DNA of 5,957 nt, from contig DAOPMC010000041.1 in the NCBI GenBank assembly GCA_035392025.1, positions 1 to 5,957 on the forward strand, in the 5' to 3' direction. Position numbers and translations under genes: made by a program. Under the pieces are notes generated by a model. That model worked only from the letters and a program-made list of their open reading frames with translations. It was not told the origin of the DNA and ran no database searches. Every line of letters starts with the position of its first letter. Position 1 is the stretch's first letter. Source of the DNA: DAOPMC01 sp035392025 (GTDB taxonomy: Bacteria > Bacillota_I > Bacilli_A > RF39 > UBA660). Below, in pieces: positions 1 through 5,932 of the stretch.

Positions 1-21
1 ATAGATTTACACTTTTTTTAA

Positions 22-50
22 TTGCGTGGATACTAAATAAGTAGTAAAAT
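22..50 (+). promoter_or_regulatory. Probable sigma-A-type promoter of the LtaS-family gene
   Basis: A -35-like TTGCGT (22-27) is followed after exactly 17 bp by a -10-like TAAAAT (45-50). Transcription would start near 57, giving a very short leader that still holds the ribosome binding site AGAGGTG (61-67). The -35 matches the consensus only in TTG, but the proS promoter in this window also uses a TTGCG-type -35 with 17-bp spacing and the same TAAAAT. This is inference from hexamers and spacing. Confidence 0.5.
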
Positions 51-72
51 TATAAATGATAGAGGTGTTAGT

Positions 73-2004
73 ATGAAAAAGCCCAAAAAATTTTTTTTAT
101 TTTTACTTTGTATTTTATTTATGGAAGGACTTTTTACATTTTTAGTATTTGATAGCTTTTTAAAAACAACAATAATTAATGTTGTCTTGTCATCAATTAT
201 ATTTGCATCGTTTTTTACAATTATTACAAGTATTTTTCCTGAAAAGATGAATAAAATAATAACCTATATAATTTTAATTATCTTAGGAATATTATTTAGT
301 ACTCATTTTGTTTTTAAATCCGTATATGAATCATTCTTCTCACTTGCAATTTTCGGACTTGCCGACCAAGTAATGACATTCGGTAAAGAAATCGCTATTG
401 CTATTTTAAAAAATAGTTATGCAATAATCTTATTCTTTGCGCCATTAATAATTACAATAATATTTAGAAAACACATCTCATATAAGAGAGTAAGCATTAA
501 ATCTATTGGTGTTTCATTAATTATACTTGTAGTATCGATAGGAGTTTTTCTTGGTAATATTTTTATTCAAAAAGGAGATATGTTCTCCACTTACTCTTTA
601 TACTTTGAAATAAATGATAATGAACAAAATATTGAAAAATTAGGCATATTAAATGCTACATTTTTGGACATTACAAGAACGATATTTGGATTTAATGAAA
701 AAACTGCAATTGATAATAATTCATCAAATGAAAAAGAAGATGAACAAAATGAGATATTTAACTATAGCTACAATACTTTAAATATTGATTTTGACTCTAT
801 TAATAGTAGTGATTCAAATGTTAAAACCATTACCAATTATTTAAAAAAAGAATCTGGAACGAAGCAGAGCAAATATACTGGAATTTTTGAAGGTATGAAC
901 TTAATATATATAACAGCAGAAAGTTTTAGTGAAATAGCCGTATCAGAAGAATTAACCCCTACTCTATACAAACTTGTAACTTCAGGATTTGAATTTACAA
1001 ACTATTATAGTTCAAACAATTTAAGTACAATTGGTGGCGAGTTTCAATCATTAACTGGACTATTTGCCAATAATACAATTCTTTCTACTTGGAGAAAAGG
1101 AAAAAATAATTTTCCTTATGGATTATCAACCATATTTGAAAATGCTGGATATAATACTTATGCTTTTCATAATCATACCTATAATTATCAAGACCGTGAT
1201 AAATATCTAAAATCATTAGGATTCAATAATTATATTGGCTGTTACACTGGAATGGAAAAACTAATGAGTTGCGTTCCATGGCCAAGAAGTGATATGGAAA
1301 TGATGGAAGGAACCCCATCAAAATATGTTAATAGTGAAAAACCATTTATGACTTATTATATGACAAACTCAGGACATTTTGGTTATAGTTGGGGCAATTC
1401 TATGGCCACAAAACATAAATCTGCCGTAAAAGATTTACCATATAGTGAAGAAGTCAAAGCTTATATCGCAACTCAAATTGAATTAGATCAAGCTCTAGAA
1501 ATATTAATAAATAAGCTTGAGGAAGCCGGAGTATTAGATGATACTGTAATTGTTCTTCTATGTGATCATTATCCATATGCTCTATCTACAAGTCAGGTAA
1601 ATGAAGTATCAACTTATAAAAGAGATTCTATAGTTGAAGTAAATAGTAATAATTTAATTATTTGGAACAATCGATTAAATCACATGAAAATTGATAAAGT
1701 AGCAATGTCTATTGATGTAATTCCAACAGTATATAATCTGTTTGGTTTAGACTATGATTCAAGATTATTTATGGGCAAAGATATATTTAGTAGTGAAGAT
1801 GGATTAGCATTTTTTAAAAATAGATCATGGGTAACTAATAAAGGAACTTATTATGCTTCAAACAAAAAAATGGTATCTTCTACCGGAGAAACCATATCTC
1901 AAGAATATATAAATAGTATTAATAGTAAAGTTTCCAATCGTATGAATATGTCAAAATTGATACTAAGTACTAACTATTATAAATATCTAAAATATAAAAG
2001 CTAA
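73..2004 (+). CDS. LtaS-family membrane sulfatase (lipoteichoic acid synthase-like glycerol-phosphate transferase)
   Basis: This 643-residue protein has the LtaS layout. Five hydrophobic helices lie at roughly residues 7-29, 32-55, 61-81, 107-131 and 143-166. A polar Asn/Ser/Glu-rich linker follows (about 205-265), then an extracellular sulfatase-fold domain (about 273-575). Active-site positions of the family are visible: metal-ligand Glu283 (ITAESF), the presumed nucleophile Thr319 in STIGGEF (the TSDxEF region of LtaS), Arg375 in DRD after FHNH, His435 in NSGHFGY, and Asp498-His499 in LLCDHY. LtaS enzymes move glycerol-phosphate from phosphatidylglycerol onto lipoteichoic acid on the outer membrane face. 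Related family members act as primases or on other anionic polymers, so the exact substrate is open and no symbol is given. The ATG at 73 is supported by AGAGGTG five bases upstream. The gene is intact and monocistronic, ending in a terminator shared with carD. Confidence 0.88.
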   Translation: MKKPKKFFLFLLCILFMEGLFTFLVFDSFLKTTIINVVLSSIIFASFFTIITSIFPEKMNKIITYIILIILGILFSTHFVFKSVYESFFSLAIFGLADQVMTFGKEIAIAILKNSYAIILFFAPLIITIIFRKHISYKRVSIKSIGVSLIILVVSIGVFLGNIFIQKGDMFSTYSLYFEINDNEQNIEKLGILNATFLDITRTIFGFNEKTAIDNNSSNEKEDEQNEIFNYSYNTLNIDFDSINSSDSNVKTITNYLKKESGTKQSKYTGIFEGMNLIYITAESFSEIAVSEELTPTLYKLVTSGFEFTNYYSSNNLSTIGGEFQSLTGLFANNTILSTWRKGKNNFPYGLSTIFENAGYNTYAFHNHTYNYQDRDKYLKSLGFNNYIGCYTGMEKLMSCVPWPRSDMEMMEGTPSKYVNSEKPFMTYYMTNSGHFGYSWGNSMATKHKSAVKDLPYSEEVKAYIATQIELDQALEILINKLEEAGVLDDTVIVLLCDHYPYALSTSQVNEVSTYKRDSIVEVNSNNLIIWNNRLNHMKIDKVAMSIDVIPTVYNLFGLDYDSRLFMGKDIFSSEDGLAFFKNRSWVTNKGTYYASNKKMVSSTGETISQEYINSINSKVSNRMNMSKLILSTNYYKYLKYKS

Positions 2005-2023
2005 AAAAAATTTAGCTTTTTTT
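1996..2023. terminator. Bidirectional intrinsic terminator between convergent genes
   Basis: A perfect 10-bp inverted repeat, AAAAGCTAAA (1996-2005) and TTTAGCTTTT (2011-2020), encloses a five-base A loop. On the + strand the 3' arm and following bases give a T-rich tract to 2023; on the minus strand the T-rich tail is TTTTATATTTT. Both gene stops fall inside the arms: the LtaS-family TAA at 2002-2004 and the carD TAA (read as TTA) at 2012-2014. The stem is AT-rich with only one G-C pair per GC step of AGCT, so efficiency is uncertain, but position and symmetry make this the natural terminator for both transcripts. Confidence 0.75.
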
Positions 2024-2509
2024 ATTACTTAATTTTGTAACTCTATCAATTACATATTTTTTTGTTTCATCATATGTAAGACCTAAAGCAATCGAAAATT
2101 CATTATATAATATCTTCTCTGCTTTTTTAAAATAAAAATCATCTTTTTCACTAATTCTTTTGTTGTTTAATAATCTTGCATCATTTCGTAGAAATGAAGT
2201 TTTAATTATTTTAATTAAATCTTCATACTTTCCACTTGCTAATATTCTTTTATATTCACTCTCAAACATTTTTTCATTTTCAAATTCAATACATTCAACC
2301 ATTGGAATTGAACTAATTATTTGTTCTACCTCACTTTTTGAAATAATTGATCTAATATGCCCCAAATTGTTTTCTATTGAAACATCTATATTAAGTGATA
2401 AATCATCAATAGGAGATAAAGAATAATAATCTCTTCCTCTCATATTTTTGGTATTCTTAATAATGCATGTATCATTCTTATATATAACATAATCATTTAC
2501 CTTAAACAT
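2012..2509 (-). CDS. carD: CarD-family RNA polymerase-binding transcriptional regulator
   Basis: The 165-residue product matches the CarD/CdnL family in length and pattern. The N-terminal Tudor-like, RNA polymerase beta-binding domain (about 1-65) begins MFKVNDYVIY, continues with short beta strands around YYSL (28-31), and ends in the IRSIISKSEV segment (52-61). A helical C-terminal domain (about 75-160) includes the family-like FYFKKAEKILYNEFSIALGL (125-144). In characterised bacteria CarD/CdnL binds the polymerase beta lobe and stabilises open complexes at many promoters, acting globally rather than at one operator. The start at 2509 is chosen because GGAGGTG lies just upstream. The same frame stays open 43 codons further, but that stretch runs into the end of proS, crosses the promoter, and does not look like protein. 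The gene lies 71 bp downstream of proS. No DNA-binding basic tail beyond the short Lys-rich end is seen. Confidence 0.87.
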   Translation of the reverse strand: MFKVNDYVIYKNDTCIIKNTKNMRGRDYYSLSPIDDLSLNIDVSIENNLGHIRSIISKSEVEQIISSIPMVECIEFENEKMFESEYKRILASGKYEDLIKIIKTSFLRNDARLLNNKRISEKDDFYFKKAEKILYNEFSIALGLTYDETKKYVIDRVTKLSNKKS

Positions 2510-2545
2510 ACAAACACCTCCAAAATAAAATGATATAACATAATA

Positions 2546-2574
2546 ATTATACCATTTTTTAGCTCTTCTCGTAA
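2546..2574 (-). promoter_or_regulatory. Extended -10 promoter for carD
   Basis: Read on the minus strand, a consensus TATAAT (2546-2551) carries an upstream TGG extension (2552-2554). A -35-like TTACGA (2569-2574) sits 17 bp away. Transcription would start near 2539, about 30 bases before the carD ATG. This lets carD be expressed independently of proS. The -35 overlaps the loop and arm of a short inverted repeat (CTCTT/AAGAG, 2563-2577). Confidence 0.68.
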
Positions 2575-2580
2575 GAGTTT

Positions 2581-4005
2581 TTAATATTGAATTCCCCACA
2601 CCACTACTTTTGATGCCGGTTTCCCACATATAATACATTTATCGTCAATATGTTCATGATCTTCTAAAATACATCTTGATTTTATGCCATTTATCTCTTT
2701 CATAGCAGCCTCACATTTTTCATCACCACACCACATAGCAGTAATAAAACCTGGTTTAGTGCTAATAATATTTTTAATTTCATTAACATCGTGGCACTCA
2801 TAAGATAATTCATTTTGTCTTTTTAAAGCTCTATCAAACATATCTTGTTGCATTTTTTTCATCAAATTTTTAACATAAGTTACAATATCTTCGTTTATAT
2901 TAACTAATAATTTCTCTCTTGTGTCTCTTCTTACAATTGTAATATTATTATTTATAATATCACGCTCACCAATCTCTAACCTTATTGGGATACCATTTAC
3001 TTCTGCTTCGGCAAATTTAAATCCTGGTGTTTTATCAGTATTATCGATATATGCCGTAATATTATTTTGATTTAATTTATTACAATATTCATTAGCAAGA
3101 TTTACTACTTGCTCATTATTTGATATTGGTATTATAACTGCTTGTCTTGGTGCAATATTAGGCGGTAAAACTAATCCATTATCATCTCCATGAACCATAA
3201 TTAGCGCACCTATTGCCCTTGTTGAAATTCCCCAAGAAGTCTGATAAGCATATTCTTCTTTGCTATCTCTACCTAAAAATTTTATATTATAAGCTTTTGA
3301 AAACTTTTGGCCAAAATAATGACTTGTTGCTGATTGAAGTGCCATTCCATTATACATTAAAGATTCAACTGTAAGAGTATACTCAGCACCTGAAAACTTT
3401 TCTTTTTCAGTCTTTAAACCAGTGACAACAGGTATTGCCAAATACTCTTCAAAAAACTTCTTATATATGCCTAACATCATATTAGTTTCTTCTTCTGCCT
3501 CTTTTGCTGTTTCATGAATAGTATGACCTTCTTGCCATAAGAATTCTCTTCCTCTTAGAAAAGGTCTTGTTTCTTTTTCCCAACGCATAACACTGCACCA
3601 CTGATTATATTTCATTGGAAGGTCTCGATAAGATTTCAATACCCTAGAATAATAATCACTAAAAAGTGTTTCACTAGTTGGTCGAATGCATAATCTCTCA
3701 TCTAATTCTTTGCTACCGCCAATAGTAACCCATGCAGCTTCAGGGGCAAAGCCTTCAATTAAATCTTTTTCTTTTTTCATTAAGTTTTCAGGTATCAATA
3801 ATGGCATATAAACATTTCTATGCCCTGTTTCCTTAAACATTTTATCTAAAGCACTTTGCATCATTTCCCAAATCGCATATCCATTTGGTTCATATACTAT
3901 GCATCCCTTAGTATTAGAATAGTCTGCCAGTCTTGCAGCATATACAACATCAGTATACCATTTTGCAAAATCTATATCTCTACTTGTTATTTTATTATTT
4001 TTCAT
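2581..4005 (-). CDS. proS: Prolyl-tRNA synthetase, archaeal/eukaryal-like type (class II)
   Basis: This 474-residue cytosolic enzyme charges tRNA-Pro with proline. All class II signatures are present. Motif 1 lies around residues 42-72, beginning GYAIWEMMQ. The RPTSET loop is at 108-113. Motif 2 (141-161) carries RWE and FLRGREFLWQEGH. Motif 3 (about 277-292) reads GLVLPPNIAPRQ. The anticodon-binding domain follows (about 288-390). The C-terminal zinc-type domain keeps four cysteines (Cys426, Cys431, Cys457, Cys460), and the protein ends in tyrosine, as is typical of this subtype. The large editing insertion of the long bacterial ProRS is absent, so this is the short form. The ATG at 4005 is preceded by AAGGGAAG eight bases upstream. 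The gene has its own promoter and a leader of about 20 bases, so unlike tyrS it has no room for a T-box. It is intact, and transcription may continue into carD. Confidence 0.95.
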   Translation of the reverse strand: MKNNKITSRDIDFAKWYTDVVYAARLADYSNTKGCIVYEPNGYAIWEMMQSALDKMFKETGHRNVYMPLLIPENLMKKEKDLIEGFAPEAAWVTIGGSKELDERLCIRPTSETLFSDYYSRVLKSYRDLPMKYNQWCSVMRWEKETRPFLRGREFLWQEGHTIHETAKEAEEETNMMLGIYKKFFEEYLAIPVVTGLKTEKEKFSGAEYTLTVESLMYNGMALQSATSHYFGQKFSKAYNIKFLGRDSKEEYAYQTSWGISTRAIGALIMVHGDDNGLVLPPNIAPRQAVIIPISNNEQVVNLANEYCNKLNQNNITAYIDNTDKTPGFKFAEAEVNGIPIRLEIGERDIINNNITIVRRDTREKLLVNINEDIVTYVKNLMKKMQQDMFDRALKRQNELSYECHDVNEIKNIISTKPGFITAMWCGDEKCEAAMKEINGIKSRCILEDHEHIDDKCIICGKPASKVVVWGIQY

Positions 4006-4031
4006 TAATAAGACTTCCCTTCAATAATTGT

Positions 4032-4060
4032 ATTTTATCATTTTAATTGGTTAGTCGCAA
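4032..4060 (-). promoter_or_regulatory. Probable sigma-A-type promoter of proS
   Basis: On the minus strand, TTGCGA (4055-4060) and TAAAAT (4032-4037) are separated by 17 bp. Transcription would begin near 4025, leaving roughly 20 bases to the proS ATG and including its ribosome binding site. The first base of the -35 is also the end of an 18-bp palindrome (4060-4077) that overlaps the stop codon of the LamG fragment. Confidence 0.58.
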
Positions 4061-4077
4061 TAACATTTTAATGTTAT
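4060..4077. repeat. Perfect 18-bp inverted repeat between the LamG fragment and proS
   Basis: ATAACATT (4060-4067) and AATGTTAT (4070-4077) are exact reverse complements around TT. The repeat contains the TAA stop of the LamG fragment (4074-4076) and touches the proS -35. As RNA it could fold with a four-base loop, but no U-run follows on either strand, so it is a weak candidate for a terminator. It could equally be a protein-binding site near the proS promoter. Role unknown. Confidence 0.4.
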
Positions 4078-4691
4078 GATGAAGGTACCACAAATGATCC
4101 TGTTCCAGAATTCATATAAAATATACTGTCAATAGTTTCTAATAATCCACCTATTCCATTTTGTGTAACTGCTGGTACAAAATTTCTAACTAAAACATCA
4201 TTTTCGTAAATTTTAAAAGATGTCAGTTTTACAGCACCACCATATGTTAAAGTTCCTGTTCCTGCATTTCTACCAAATATAAAAATTGATTTAGCAGAAG
4301 ATAAACTGACAGTATTACCATTTGAATATGAAAATTGCTGAGATCCATCTCTTAAAATAGTAAATTCAGTTGCTGATAATATTATTGTTTCTGTGACACC
4401 TGATGTATCGAATGTATAACTTATATTGGAATTATTAAAATGGTATGTGCCAACAAACGCAGAAACATATCCAGATCCACCACTGGTAACATAGAATGCA
4501 TTAGTATTGTTGCTTCCATCTCTACATCCAAAGAATGCCATCCATGTTGAATATAATGACCCAACTGGGATATGCTCCATCACCACTTTAGTATTACTTG
4601 TTGGAGAATATTTAGTATCTATATATTGTGTTCCACTTGATGTTACATAATCCGTTTGTGTTATTATAAGTTCCTCTATAACTATATTCCT
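4074..4691 (-). CDS. 5'-truncated LamG/concanavalin-like domain fragment (surface or phage-structural protein remnant)
   Basis: The open frame runs from just after an in-frame TAG (4692-4694) to a TAA at 4074-4076, about 205 codons. Coding character starts near 4660 with SSGTQYIDTKYSPTSNT, the usual opening of LamG-like jelly-roll domains in large Firmicute surface and phage-tail-like proteins (compare the family pattern SSGTQYIDTG). It ends with FKIYENDVLVRNFVPAV and FYMNSGTGSF, the usual closing strands. The domain is therefore complete but is only the C-terminal end of a protein. The first usable start is a GTG at 4586 (GTG GTG ATG in tandem), which lies inside the domain and has no ribosome binding site, so translation from it is doubtful. 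There is no signal peptide or anchor. The fragment begins where tyrS breaks off and overlaps the tyrS frame by about 80 bases. It is best read as a remnant joined to tyrS, not an independent gene. Binding target unknown. Confidence 0.65.
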   Translation of the reverse strand, partial: RNIVIEELIITQTDYVTSSGTQYIDTKYSPTSNTKVVMEHIPVGSLYSTWMAFFGCRDGSNNTNAFYVTSGGSGYVSAFVGTYHFNNSNISYTFDTSGVTETIILSATEFTILRDGSQQFSYSNGNTVSLSSAKSIFIFGRNAGTGTLTYGGAVKLTSFKIYENDVLVRNFVPAVTQNGIGGLLETIDSIFYMNSGTGSFVVPSS

Positions 4692-5646
4692 CTATATTTT
4701 CTGGTATTCCTCCAGTTGCTACTGTTTTATATCTTTCCTCAGCCTCTTTAATAGCACTTTCTCCATGATACATTTTTATTATTTCTTCGGCATATTTTTG
4801 ATGAGCTAATATAATATCATCTTTAATCCATTTTTTAGCCTCTTCTAATTTTACATCTGTTGTTAATTTGAAATATTCAAATAAAACATTATCTGGTATT
4901 CTCATTGCTTTTTCATACATTACCATTGCCGGTTCATCAATTCCAATATAATTATCTAGAGATTTGCTCATTTTTTCTTTTCCATCTAAACCTACAAGCA
5001 ACGGCAATACTATTACATCCTGTGATTCTTGTCCGTAATCTTTTTGCAATTCACGACCTACTAATAAGTTAAATGTTTGATCTGTTCCACCTATTTCAAT
5101 ATCAGCATTTAATGCAACTGAATCATACCCCTGCATTAATGGATATAAAAATTCATGTATTCCTATTGGAATATTACCTTTAAATCTATTAGCAAAATCA
5201 TCTCTTTCAAGAATTCTTGCTACTGTATATTTACCTGTTAATTTTACAACATCTTCAAATGTCATTTTTGATAACCATTCGCTATTGTATACTATTCTAG
5301 TTTTGTCTTTATCTAATATTTTTGTTACTTGTTTAAAGTATGTTTCTCCACTTTTTCTTGTTTCTTCAAAAGATAAAGAAGGTCTTGTTTTACTTCTTCC
5401 AGATGGATCTCCAATCATAGCAGTAAAATCCCCAATAACAAAAACTATTTCATGCCCTAAATCTTGCAAATCTTTTAGTAGTCTTAAAGAAACTGTATGT
5501 CCTAAATGTAAGTCTGGTCTTGATGGATCAGCGCCAAATTTCACAATTAATTTTTTATTACTGTTTAATTTTTTTCTTAATGAATCTTCATTAAAAATCT
5601 GAACACCTTTTCTTATGATTAATTCAATTTTTTCATTTTTTTCCAT
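4612..5646 (-). CDS. tyrS: Tyrosyl-tRNA synthetase, TyrZ-like, truncated: S4 domain missing
   Basis: This class I synthetase for tRNA-Tyr has an intact Rossmann catalytic core: HLGH (residues 47-50) in GADPSRPDLHLGH, GDFTAMIGDPSGRSKTR (72-88), YPLMQGYD (168-175), GGTDQ (186-190) and KMSKS (225-229). The sequence style matches the TyrZ branch. The post-catalytic helical region runs to TGGIPENIEEY (311-321). Family proteins then continue with an S4 RNA-binding domain to about 400-420 residues. Here the frame instead reads about 20 unrelated residues (from about Arg324) that are out-of-frame LamG sequence and stops after 344. The S4 domain is not found anywhere before proS. The ATG at 5646 is chosen for its upstream AAAGGA; the frame also extends to a GTG at 5724, but that lies inside the T-box and terminator. 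Without S4, tRNA binding should be weakened, so the gene is probably impaired or the join is an assembly artefact. Confidence 0.9.
   Translation of the reverse strand: MEKNEKIELIIRKGVQIFNEDSLRKKLNSNKKLIVKFGADPSRPDLHLGHTVSLRLLKDLQDLGHEIVFVIGDFTAMIGDPSGRSKTRPSLSFEETRKSGETYFKQVTKILDKDKTRIVYNSEWLSKMTFEDVVKLTGKYTVARILERDDFANRFKGNIPIGIHEFLYPLMQGYDSVALNADIEIGGTDQTFNLLVGRELQKDYGQESQDVIVLPLLVGLDGKEKMSKSLDNYIGIDEPAMVMYEKAMRIPDNVLFEYFKLTTDVKLEEAKKWIKDDIILAHQKYAEEIIKMYHGESAIKEAEERYKTVATGGIPENIEEYSYRGTYNNTNGLCNIKWNTIYRY
4671..4696. repeat. 10-bp direct repeat at the tyrS/LamG junction
   Basis: TTCCTCTATA occurs at 4671-4680 and again at 4687-4696 (TATAGAGGAA on the coding strand), a 16-bp period. The copy at 4687-4696 encodes Ile-Glu-Glu in the tyrS frame, and the copy at 4671-4680 encodes Ile-Glu-Glu in the LamG frame. 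The repeat therefore marks the boundary between the two coding sequences and is a likely trace of how they were joined. Confidence 0.7.
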
Positions 5647-5667
5647 AATTATTTTTCCTTTCTTTCT

Positions 5668-5717
5668 AAAAAAAACACGGATAATTATTTCCTGCAAAGG
5701 ACGAATAATTATCCGTG
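5668..5717 (-). terminator. T-box-controlled intrinsic terminator of the tyrS leader
   Basis: A perfect 14-bp stem, CACGGATAATTATT (5704-5717, minus strand) with AATAATTATCCGTG (5676-5689), is followed by eight U (5668-5675). Its 5' arm overlaps the T-box core, so antiterminator and terminator are mutually exclusive. It ends about 20 bases before the tyrS start. Confidence 0.93.
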
Positions 5718-5897
5718 GTACCACCTTATTTTTTGATTATATAAATCAAACTCTCTTTTGTTATAACGGTTCTAACCGATTAGGTTCATAATATGTAATT
5801 CATTATTATATATTTTACTTATTTTCACCAACCATAAGTTCTCTTTATAAAAAATATATATAACTACTTTTATTAATCATCACCAAATTAATAATAC
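5668..5897 (-). promoter_or_regulatory. Tyrosine-specific T-box leader upstream of tyrS
   Basis: The minus-strand leader carries the T-box core AAGGTGGTACCACGG (within 5711-5727). Its UGGU can pair with the ACCA end of uncharged tRNA-Tyr, including discriminator A. Stem I is visible: a 10-bp helix TATATATTTT/AAAATATATA, an AG-bulge-like AGAGAA, a CTTAT/ATAAG helix capped by the conserved GGTTGGTGAAA loop, and a specifier region GAATTACA with codon UAC (5795-5797), Tyr, followed by A. A Stem III hairpin TTTGATT/AATCAAA lies at 5732-5750. When uncharged tRNA-Tyr binds, the antiterminator (AAGG with CCTT) forms and tyrS is transcribed; otherwise the downstream terminator forms. Family knowledge supplies the mechanism; the elements are read directly from the sequence. 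Confidence 0.93.
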
Positions 5898-5903
5898 ATA
5901 TCT

Positions 5904-5932
5904 ATTGTACCAAATTTCTAACGAAAAGTCAT
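5904..5932 (-). promoter_or_regulatory. tyrS: Promoter of the T-box/tyrS transcript
   Basis: On the minus strand, TACAAT (5904-5909) has an upstream TGG extension (5910-5912). An ATGACT -35-like hexamer (5927-5932) lies 17 bp away. Transcription would begin near 5897, just ahead of the T-box Stem I, which is the expected arrangement. Nothing else is recognisable between here and the right edge except AT-rich sequence. Confidence 0.62.

Noticed and set aside
2160..2426. + strand open frame of 88 codons
   Set aside because: It lies entirely antisense to carD, has no ribosome binding site and no protein-like pattern.
2563..2577. CTCTT/AAGAG hairpin as a proS terminator
   Set aside because: The stem is only 5 bp and is followed by A-rich, not U-rich, RNA on the minus strand.
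2510..2638. N-terminal extension of the carD frame to 2638
   Set aside because: It would overlap the end of proS and run through the carD promoter and ribosome binding site; the family start MFKVNDYVIY matches the ATG at 2509.
4612..4690. Programmed ribosomal frameshift linking tyrS to the LamG frame
   Set aside because: No slippery heptamer, downstream pseudoknot or internal Shine-Dalgarno signal is apparent, and a TyrRS-LamG fusion has no known rationale.
4060..4700. Insertion sequence or transposon carrying the LamG fragment into tyrS
   Set aside because: There is no transposase and no terminal inverted repeats, and no rest of tyrS on the far side of the fragment.
5285..5602. + strand open frame of 105 codons
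   Set aside because: It is antisense to the conserved tyrS catalytic core, so it is a shadow of that gene.
5647..5724. N-terminal extension of TyrRS from a GTG at 5724
   Set aside because: It would translate the T-box core and terminator hairpin; the ATG at 5646 has a ribosome binding site and gives the usual TyrRS start.
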